DNA from: Thermoplasmata archaeon
GTDB taxonomy: Archaea; Thermoplasmatota; Thermoplasmata; Thermoplasmatales; Aciduliprofundaceae
Direction: 5' to 3'
Assembly (NCBI GenBank): GCA_021163705.1
Contig: JAGGTO010000045.1
Location: 1-10,661 of the forward strand
DNA: 10,661 bases
Shown: positions 5,302 to 10,661 of the stretch, piece after piece
How the letters are laid out: every line of letters begins with the position of its first letter
Numbering within the stretch: position 1 is the stretch's first letter
Position numbers and translations under genes: made by a program
The notes under the pieces: model-generated
Databases searched by the model: none
What the model was told of the DNA's origin: nothing
What the model saw: only the letters and a program-made list of their open reading frames with translations

Positions 5302-6939
5302 TTAGGAGAGAACCTCCATTGTTCTTCCGTCCAAGTCATATCCCATTATTCCTGTATATATTCCTTCATCCGCTGGTAGCTTGACATAGTCCTGATGTAC
5401 AAGCTTTATCATGTGGTCAAAGAGGAATATGCTTGGACATAGCTCCATGATTGCTTTCTCTATTTCTGCATATTTCTTGAACCTTTCAGTTGTATTCACA
5501 GTGGACAATGCATCCTCTATCATATGATCCAGAGTTTCGTTAAGAAGCCACTCATTCTGCTCCCAGGTATCTGCTGATTTGGAATGGTATCTTGATTCTA
5601 GCAATGATCCCGCTTCAGGATAATGGGCTGAAACAAACACTGATACCAGATGAGGACTTGTGGTCATGTTGCTCATTTCCTTTACCACACTTAGCCATGG
5701 CACTTTCACCACATTCACTTCAAGACCTATCTCTTCCATATTCTGGGCAAAGAGAATGGCGACCTTCTCCTCCGCAGGCACCTCGGCAATCCAGTGGAAA
5801 TCAAGGGCATACTTGTCCGGATTATCCTTTATATCTGGCCAGTACTTTGATTTCTGGAGCTCTTCCTTAGCTTTTGTTAAATCATAATAATACCTCGGCA
5901 AATCCTTCGCTGCTCCTGGCAAATATGAGGGTACAGGTCCCGTAGCAATAGGATTTCCAGGGAATATCTGATCCACGATTGTTTGGTAATCCACGGCATA
6001 AGCTATGGCTTTTCTCACATGGACATCATCGAGAGGAGGCTTCTTTGTATTCATCATAATATAGAATTCATCACCGCCGGGAATTGTTGCAACTTTCAAA
6101 TAACTCTCTTTCTTCAAGGCATTTATTGTCTCCTCAGGTAGCCACTGAGAAGATATCTCCAGCTGCTTCTCAGTGAGAAGTGTTTTCTCTGTGGCAGGCT
6201 GTGCCAGAGCAAGCATCTGGATTTCATCCGCCGCATTTTTCACCATTGGTCCCCAGTAATCTTTGAATTTGACCATGTACACATGATCCTCCAGAACAAC
6301 CTCCTTAACCATATATGGCCCGGAACCAGCGTCATGGGTTAAAAGCCATTCTGTAGCGTAGTCGCCATAGTCACCATAGGCTCCTGGCTTCTTTATATGC
6401 TGCATTACTACATCCTTATCCACTACATACACTCTCATCAGAGTTGATATGAATGGCCCATATGTCTTCTTTAATACTACTTTCACTGTGTAATCATCCA
6501 CTGCTGAAACACTCTCAATGTAGGGCGTAAACAGGTAGGCATATCCCTTTCCTACGGTGAGTAGCCTATTAAAGGTAAAGACCACGTCATCTGCATTCAG
6601 ATCGTTACCACTGTGGAACTTGATGCCCTTCTTTATGTGGAGTGTCCATGTTAGTCCATCTGAGGAAACTTCCCACTTTTCTACGACCCATGGCTTGGGC
6701 ATTCCCTTGTCTCCTGGAAATATGAGGGGATCATATAGATTGGTGAATGCTGTTGAACTAGAATAATCACTTCCAACAGCCGGATCAATGTATGTTGGCC
6801 ATGAAAAGCCTATTCTTATAAGTTTTTTCTTCTGGGGTTGCTGGGGCTTCTGAGATGACTGTACCGCTGCAATCACTCCTATCACTATTACAATCACTAC
6901 AATCACAGAAATTATGGCAACCATCTTCTTGTTCATCAT
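5302..6939 (-). CDS. Extracellular solute-binding protein, family 5, membrane-anchored (importer 1)
   Basis: A 545-residue peptide-type binding protein of normal family length. Residues about 6-26 form one strongly hydrophobic helix (MVAIISVIVVIVIVIGVIAA), followed by a Gln/Pro/Lys linker (27-39). No cysteine follows it, so this is an N-terminal anchor with the protein on the outer face, not a bacterial lipoprotein. The family 5 signature is clear at about 84-126 (WVVEKWEVSSDGLTWTLHIK, then KFHSGNDLNADDVVFTFNRL). A second typical segment is DDVHVRKAIAYAVDYQTIV in the middle of the protein. It would capture oligopeptides and deliver them to OppB/OppC, although family 5 proteins may also bind oligosaccharides or metal chelates. 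GGGTGAT precedes the first of two adjacent ATG codons (6939 and 6936). The first is used here because GGTGA-to-ATG spacing then matches that of the racemase gene; the second is nearly as good. Confidence 0.92.
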   Translation of the reverse strand: MMNKKMVAIISVIVVIVIVIGVIAAVQSSQKPQQPQKKKLIRIGFSWPTYIDPAVGSDYSSSTAFTNLYDPLIFPGDKGMPKPWVVEKWEVSSDGLTWTLHIKKGIKFHSGNDLNADDVVFTFNRLLTVGKGYAYLFTPYIESVSAVDDYTVKVVLKKTYGPFISTLMRVYVVDKDVVMQHIKKPGAYGDYGDYATEWLLTHDAGSGPYMVKEVVLEDHVYMVKFKDYWGPMVKNAADEIQMLALAQPATEKTLLTEKQLEISSQWLPEETINALKKESYLKVATIPGGDEFYIMMNTKKPPLDDVHVRKAIAYAVDYQTIVDQIFPGNPIATGPVPSYLPGAAKDLPRYYYDLTKAKEELQKSKYWPDIKDNPDKYALDFHWIAEVPAEEKVAILFAQNMEEIGLEVNVVKVPWLSVVKEMSNMTTSPHLVSVFVSAHYPEAGSLLESRYHSKSADTWEQNEWLLNETLDHMIEDALSTVNTTERFKKYAEIEKAIMELCPSIFLFDHMIKLVHQDYVKLPADEGIYTGIMGYDLDGRTMEVLS

Positions 6940-6969
6940 ATATCACCCGCATAAACTCAATGAAGTGCT

Positions 6970-6979
6970 TATATTTAAA
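6970..6979 (-). promoter_or_regulatory. TATA box for the importer 1 binding-protein gene
   Basis: TTTAAATATA on the minus strand with the purine-rich GAGAAAA just upstream as a possible BRE. Usual spacing puts transcription start near 6948, leaving a leader of about nine bases that is mostly the ribosome binding site. Confidence 0.6.
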
Positions 6980-7014
6980 ATTTTCTCTTTTTTCACAAAA
7001 AATAAGAAAATTTT
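6977..7014. repeat. Long AT-rich inverted repeat next to the importer 1 promoter
   Basis: The left arm (6977-6993) and the reverse complement of the right arm (6997-7014) share AAAATTTTCT and a closing T6, differing only in a one- or two-base interruption; the loop is CAC. It overlaps the upstream edge of the TATA box of the importer 1 binding-protein gene. It could be a regulator site or merely a product of low-complexity AT sequence. Confidence 0.4.
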
Positions 7015-7069
7015 TTCACCTGAGCAGAAAAATAAGTTGAAAAAAATCCCCAAACTACTAAAAAAATGG

Positions 7070-7078
7070 TTTATATAT
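7070..7078 (+). promoter_or_regulatory. Candidate distal TATA box for the importer 2 binding-protein gene
   Basis: TTTATATAT is a very good archaeal TATA box. It would place transcription start near 7100 and leave a leader of about 85 bases. It may act alone or in tandem with the box at 7124-7133. Confidence 0.4.
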
Positions 7079-7123
7079 GTAAATTATTTATTTTTAAAAA
7101 AATAGCTGGAAAAACATTCAAAA

Positions 7124-7133
7124 ATATTATATA
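7124..7133 (+). promoter_or_regulatory. Candidate proximal TATA box for the importer 2 binding-protein gene
   Basis: ATATTATATA centred near 7129 predicts transcription start around 7155 and a leader of about 30 bases, similar to that predicted for oppB of importer 1. The box itself is less canonical than the one at 7070-7078. Confidence 0.45.
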
Positions 7134-7186
7134 CCTGGATTACCTTCCTTTTCCTTGGGTGAAAGAACCTAAAAGGAGGTATATAT

Positions 7187-8872
7187 ATGAGCAAGAATGC
7201 CCTATATGGGATAATAGCAGTGGTTGTGATAATAATAATAGTAGGTGCAGCGGCTGCGGTGTTGCTTAACAAGCCAGAGAAAGAGAAACCATCGCCACCA
7301 GCAGAAGAATCAATAGTTTCAGGCACATTTACCTGGGACACGATAGGAGATCCACAAACATTGGACCCTGCAGAAGCCTATGATACTGCTTCAGGTGTGG
7401 TCATTCAGAATGTTTATGATACATTGGTGACTTATCATGGTACGGATACCAAGACAATATATCCCTCGCTGGCGACGAAGTGGGAAGTGGACAGCACAGG
7501 AAAGGTATGGACATTCCATCTAAGAAAGAATGTGACTTTCTCTAACGGACATCCATTCAATGCAGAAGCGGTCAAGTATTCCTTTGATAGAGTTCTCATA
7601 ATGAGCTCTCCTCAAACAGGAGTTTCATGGATACTTAGCCAGTTTATGTATACCTATAATGCCACAACGGGCAAATGGAACAGCCCTGATGGAGAAAGCA
7701 GTGTGAGAATAATCGATGACTACACTGTGCAATTTAAACTAAGAGAGGCCTATGGTGGTTTTCTGCCTTCTATTGCGTTTACTGTTGCATCCATAGTGGA
7801 TCCGAAGGTAGTTGAGGCGCATGGCGGAGTGAAGCCAAACCAAGATAATGACTGGATGAGCCAGAACATGGTTGGAACAGGACCTTACAAGCTTGTTGAG
7901 TGGAAGCACAATGCCTACATAAAACTTGAGTATAATCCAAATTACTGGGGTGGTTGGGAAGGTAAGCATTTCAAGTACATAATGATAAAGAACATACCTG
8001 AAGTTGCTACTAGAGAGCAGGAGCTTTTGAAAGGAGATGCAGATATGGCATACATTCCAGTGAATCACCTCAACGATGTGAAGGGTCAAGAAGGCATTGT
8101 TGTAGATGAGGGAGGTCTTACATATAACGTAGATATGATTGAGATGAATTGCAGACCAACCTATCAGAACAAGACAAATCCCTTGCATAGCAAGCTTGTG
8201 AGGCAGGCCATATCCTACGCTATTGACTATGACACAATTCTTGAGAATATCTATATGGGATATGCAATTCAGCTTCAGGGGCCTATACCTAAAGGAATGC
8301 CAGGTCATGATGATAACCTTTTCATGTATCATCAGGATCTTGATAAGGCAAAGCAGCTTCTTAAACAGGCCGGGTACGAAAATGGATTTTCTGTGACCCT
8401 TATCTATAACCAGGGCAACGATGTACGAGCTCACATAGCACAGATAGTGAAAGAAAATCTAGCTCAGATAGGCATCAGTGTGGAAATCCAGGAACTTGCC
8501 TGGCCCACCTTGCTGGATAAGATGGATCGTGGAGATTACAGTATGATCATTGTGGGTTGGGCTCCGGATTACAATGATCCAGATGATTATGCATTCCCAT
8601 TCTTGGCCTCCTATGAAATAGGTGGTGATACCTATAGAACTGGATGGCATAATGACACTGTAGATAAACTACTTATGGAGGCTAAGTACGAGGTAGATCA
8701 GGATAAGAGAGCACAGCTCTATAAGAAAGTTCAGGAGATAGCCATGGAGGATCCATCATTCATCTATCTTGCCCAGTGGAAACATGTAGCAGTCTACAGA
8801 GCATGGCTGAAAGGTTATTACTATAATCCAGTAATGCAGCTTGATTTCTATCATCTCTACAAGGAAGAGTAA
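7187..8872 (+). CDS. Extracellular solute-binding protein, family 5, membrane-anchored (importer 2)
   Basis: A 561-residue peptide-type binding protein of normal family length. A hydrophobic helix at about residues 7-27 (YGIIAVVVIIIIVGAAAAVL) is followed by a Pro/Glu/Lys-rich linker to about 42, with no lipobox Cys, so it should be anchored outside the membrane. Family 5 features are GDPQTLDPAEAYD near 54-66, the signature region SLATKWEVDSTGKVWTFHLR onward (about 93-132), and SKLVRQAISYAIDYDTILEN in the second half. The start is fixed by GGAGGT at 7175-7180, six bases before the ATG and the strongest ribosome binding site in the window, which suggests high expression. The linker and sequence are clearly different from the importer 1 binding protein, so this is a distant paralogue with a probably different cargo range. 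Its gene runs divergently from importer 1 and precedes its own permease genes. Confidence 0.93.
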   Translation: MSKNALYGIIAVVVIIIIVGAAAAVLLNKPEKEKPSPPAEESIVSGTFTWDTIGDPQTLDPAEAYDTASGVVIQNVYDTLVTYHGTDTKTIYPSLATKWEVDSTGKVWTFHLRKNVTFSNGHPFNAEAVKYSFDRVLIMSSPQTGVSWILSQFMYTYNATTGKWNSPDGESSVRIIDDYTVQFKLREAYGGFLPSIAFTVASIVDPKVVEAHGGVKPNQDNDWMSQNMVGTGPYKLVEWKHNAYIKLEYNPNYWGGWEGKHFKYIMIKNIPEVATREQELLKGDADMAYIPVNHLNDVKGQEGIVVDEGGLTYNVDMIEMNCRPTYQNKTNPLHSKLVRQAISYAIDYDTILENIYMGYAIQLQGPIPKGMPGHDDNLFMYHQDLDKAKQLLKQAGYENGFSVTLIYNQGNDVRAHIAQIVKENLAQIGISVEIQELAWPTLLDKMDRGDYSMIIVGWAPDYNDPDDYAFPFLASYEIGGDTYRTGWHNDTVDKLLMEAKYEVDQDKRAQLYKKVQEIAMEDPSFIYLAQWKHVAVYRAWLKGYYYNPVMQLDFYHLYKEE

Positions 8873-8887
8873 CTTAAAATTTTATAT

Positions 8888-8900
8888 CTTTTTTATTTTT
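8888..8900 (+). terminator. T-run terminator after the importer 2 binding-protein gene
   Basis: C followed by TTTTTTTATTTTT-like T-rich sequence starts about 15 bases after the stop codon. It is flanked by TATCTT (8885-8890) and AAGATA (8901-8906), which can pair as a weak stem. It separates the binding-protein gene from oppB of importer 2. Confidence 0.55.
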
Positions 8901-8926
8901 AAGATAAAAATTATAAAGTTTTTAAA

Positions 8927-8939
8927 GGTCAACATGACC
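8927..8939. repeat. Perfect inverted repeat upstream of oppB (importer 2), operator-like
   Basis: GGTCA-ACA-TGACC is a perfect 5+5 inverted repeat with a three-base centre. It stands out because its arms are GC-richer than the surrounding AT-rich spacer. It lies 34 bases upstream of the TATA box at 8974-8983, where an activator might bind. It also lies just downstream of a weaker TATA-like stretch (ATTATAAAG, near 8910-8918), where it could act as a repressor site. Confidence 0.45.
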
Positions 8940-8973
8940 ATTTTGGAAATATTAGAAAAATAATTTAGTTAAT

Positions 8974-8983
8974 TTTAAATAAA
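8974..8983 (+). promoter_or_regulatory. TATA box for oppB of importer 2
   Basis: TTTAAATAAA differs by one base from the TTTAAATATA boxes of importer 1. Its centre predicts transcription start near 9005, one base before the ATG at 9006. This supports a leaderless message and rules against the upstream ATG at 8988, which is only four bases past the box. Confidence 0.5.
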
Positions 8984-9005
8984 GCTAATGCTTTCCCCTT
9001 TATGC

Positions 9006-10013
9006 ATGAAGCTCTGGCAATATATTGTTAGGAGGCTTATAATGCTCATTCCGGTGGTTATAGGGGTAACTCTGATAACCTTTGTGATATCCAATGTTAT
9101 TCCTGCCAATCCTGCAAGGGCATGGGCTGGGCAAAAGGCACCTCCGGAAGTTGTTGAGGAAATCGCTGAGAGATATCATCTAAACGATCCCTTGTATCTT
9201 CAATATTATTACTACATTACAAATTTAATAAAGGGTGATTGGGGATATTCGCACTCGGAGCATAGACCTGTGATAGATTGCCTTCGAGACTATTTTCCAG
9301 CAACTTTTGAGCTCACTCTCTGGGCCATGATTATCGCAATTCCCATTGGAATATATCTGGGGGTAGTTTCTGCAGTAAAGAGAAACAAGCTACCAGATCA
9401 TCTTTCGAGGGTTTTTGCTCTGAGTGGTGTTTCCATGCCCATTTTCTGGCTCGGTTTGCTTCTTATACTTCTATTCTATAGCTATCTTGGAATATTACCA
9501 GCCAGTGGCAGGGGAATAGCACCATCACATACCTACACGGGATTATATCTTTTGGATAGCCTACTTTCATTAGATTTCAAAACTTTTTTGGATGATCTCA
9601 GGCATCTGATACTTCCCTCTATTACATTATCCTATGCAACATTGGCTGTGATTACGAGGATGACCCGATCAAGTATGCTGGAGGTTTTGCGATTAGATTA
9701 TATAAAAACTGCAAGAGCGAAGGGTCTTCCTGATAAGATTGTTATCTATAGACATGCTCTGCGAAATGCTATGTTGCCCACATTAACAGTTTCGGGATTA
9801 TCATTTGCTGGCTTGCTAGGTGGTGCAGTGCTCACTGAAACCATATTTTCCTGGCCGGGAATGGGTAGATATGCCTACCATGCAATATCAACACTCGATT
9901 TCCCAGCCATCATGGGAGTTACTTTCCTCATGGCAGTTATATTTGTGATAGCTAACCTGATTGTGGATATCCTATATGCGTATCTGGATCCAAGAATTAA
10001 ACTGGGAGAGTGA
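9006..10013 (+). CDS. oppB: Oligopeptide-type ABC importer permease, OppB/DppB-like (importer 2)
   Basis: A 335-residue integral membrane subunit. The N-terminus MKLWQYIVRRLIMLIPVVIG with PANPARAWAG at 33-42 is typical of OppB/DppB. Further helices lie near 101-124, 136-162, 199-218, 262-280 and 300-327. The cytoplasmic EAA loop at 232-257 (YIKTARAKGLPDKIVIYRHA) is canonical, and the protein ends YLDPRIKLGE. Two in-frame ATG codons are possible, 8988 and 9006. I choose 9006 because it gives the standard family start and because the TATA box at 8974-8983 predicts transcription beginning about there. No Shine-Dalgarno sequence precedes either ATG, unlike nearly all other genes in the window, so leaderless translation is likely. 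It overlaps or abuts oppC downstream. Similarity to OppB of importer 1 is at family level only. Confidence 0.9.
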   Translation: MKLWQYIVRRLIMLIPVVIGVTLITFVISNVIPANPARAWAGQKAPPEVVEEIAERYHLNDPLYLQYYYYITNLIKGDWGYSHSEHRPVIDCLRDYFPATFELTLWAMIIAIPIGIYLGVVSAVKRNKLPDHLSRVFALSGVSMPIFWLGLLLILLFYSYLGILPASGRGIAPSHTYTGLYLLDSLLSLDFKTFLDDLRHLILPSITLSYATLAVITRMTRSSMLEVLRLDYIKTARAKGLPDKIVIYRHALRNAMLPTLTVSGLSFAGLLGGAVLTETIFSWPGMGRYAYHAISTLDFPAIMGVTFLMAVIFVIANLIVDILYAYLDPRIKLGE

Positions 10014-10018
10014 TGAGA

Positions 10019-10661
10019 ATGGCTGAGAATGTTGTACAAAATGTGGGTGGCAAGTATGAGTCACAAATTAAAGAGATAAGATATACATTGCATTTAATAA
10101 GGAAGAGTCCCTTAACCCTTGTGGGGCTTGGTCTCCTAATATTAATATTTTTGATAGCAATATTTGCACCTTATCTTGCAATAGATCATCCAGTATATAT
10201 CGGCGGTCAGCAGACCTGGATGTCCGATTTCAAAGAGGCGTTTGAACCTCCAAGCATGAAACACCCATTTGGCACAGATGATATGGGGCATGACCTATAC
10301 AGCATGGTGATCTATGGTACTCGAGAAGCTTTGTATGTAGGCTTCATAGTTGTTATAATCGCAATGATAATAGGTGTACTTCTTGGTGCATATTCTGGGT
10401 ATGTGGGTGGATGGGTGGATGAGATAATAATGCGTATCTGTGATATGTTCTTTGCATTTCCAGGATTAATTTTAGCCATGGCTATAACAGCAGCTCTAGG
10501 TCCTGGATTGGAGCATGTAATGTATGCTCTTATAATAGTGTGGTGGCCCGCATACACCAGAATAGTTAGGGGACAGGTATTATCGGTTAAGCAAAATCAG
10601 TATATAGAGGCAGCAAGGGCAATAGGTGTGAGTAGATTTAAGATCATATGGAGCCATGTAA
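10019..10661 (+). CDS. oppC: Oligopeptide-type ABC importer permease, OppC/DppC-like (importer 2, 5' part)
   Basis: The reading frame stays open to the window edge and gives 214 residues, about two thirds of a usual OppC. It has a hydrophilic N-terminus, a first helix at about 32-52 and the external motif HPFGTDDMGHDLYS (82-95), where His91 replaces the usual Arg of GRD. Further helices lie near 103-127, 145-160 and 165-180. The EAA loop at 195-214 (YIEAARAIGVSRFKIIWSHV) is canonical, and the window cuts off within it. The start could be 10013, where TGATG overlaps the oppB stop, or 10019. I prefer 10019 because GAGTGAT and GGGAG upstream are then better spaced, but the choice is uncertain. 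It is co-transcribed with oppB, and ATPase genes would be expected further downstream. Confidence 0.9.
   Translation, partial: MAENVVQNVGGKYESQIKEIRYTLHLIRKSPLTLVGLGLLILIFLIAIFAPYLAIDHPVYIGGQQTWMSDFKEAFEPPSMKHPFGTDDMGHDLYSMVIYGTREALYVGFIVVIIAMIIGVLLGAYSGYVGGWVDEIIMRICDMFFAFPGLILAMAITAALGPGLEHVMYALIIVWWPAYTRIVRGQVLSVKQNQYIEAARAIGVSRFKIIWSHV

Larger units (their letters stand above)
6940..7186. other. AT-rich divergent promoter region between the two importers
   Basis: This 247-base spacer holds no gene. It contains a TATA box for the minus-strand binding protein (6970-6979), two candidate TATA boxes for the plus-strand binding protein (7070-7078 and 7124-7133), an AT inverted repeat (6977-7014) and many A and T runs. 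Both binding-protein genes are transcribed away from it, so shared regulation is possible. Confidence 0.7.

Noticed and set aside
6940..7186. A small gene in the divergent spacer
   Set aside because: The only open frames are low-complexity Lys/Phe/Ile/Asn translations of AT runs without credible ribosome sites.
7739..8434. A 231-codon open frame on the minus strand, inside the importer 2 binding-protein gene
   Set aside because: The plus-strand gene has full family 5 signatures and a strong ribosome site. The antisense product shows no recognisable domain and has the composition of a reverse reading of real codons.
1..10661. tRNA, rRNA, CRISPR array, insertion sequence or defence system
   Set aside because: No spaced direct repeats, no transposase or nuclease motifs and no tRNA-like cloverleaf were seen by eye; every span longer than 150 bases other than the 247-base divergent spacer is covered by genes.

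Overview
The window reads as euryarchaeal and probably thermophilic. The evidence is AT-rich spacers, heavy use of AGA/AGG and ATA codons, Shine-Dalgarno sites of the GGTGAT/GGAGGT type, archaeal TATA boxes (TTTAAATATA) with short leaders, T-run terminators, and solute-binding proteins held by an N-terminal membrane helix rather than a bacterial lipobox. A peptide-fermenting relative of the Thermoplasmata/DHVE2 group (Aciduliprofundum-like) would fit, but that is an inference from gene content and style.

Layout. (1) Positions 1-1300, + strand: the last codons of an M24-family metallopeptidase (Xaa-Pro peptidase type), then an Asp/Glu/hydantoin racemase-family protein, then a one-domain cupin. 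The three are 9-11 bases apart and look like one operon, ending in a T-run. (2) Positions 1307-6939, - strand: a complete cluster for an oligopeptide-type (PepT/Opp/Dpp) ABC importer. Read 5' to 3' on the minus strand it is binding protein, permease OppB, permease OppC, ATPase OppD, ATPase OppF. A T-run and a new TATA box separate the binding protein from the permeases. (3) Positions 6940-7186: a 247-base AT-rich divergent promoter region. (4) Positions 7187-10661, + strand: a second importer of the same family, with binding protein, terminator and new promoter, OppB and the start of OppC. The window ends inside OppC, and ATPase genes probably follow.

How the genes work together. Both importers would bind peptides (possibly other oligomers such as oligosaccharides) outside the membrane and drive them in with ATP. 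Cytoplasmic peptidases such as the M24 enzyme would hydrolyse them, and the racemase could interconvert or dispose of amino-acid-like products. Both systems use the same transcription plan: an abundant, separately transcribed binding protein followed by a separately promoted permease operon.

The most notable observation is that the two ATPases of importer 1 are complementary. OppD has lost its switch histidine (His to Gln) while OppF has an altered ABC signature (LGGGE). In a heterodimer both changes fall in the same ATP site and leave the other site canonical. Other points are a probably leaderless oppB in importer 2 and short inverted repeats placed like operators at the two permease promoters. 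I saw no mobile element, CRISPR array, tRNA, rRNA or defence system.
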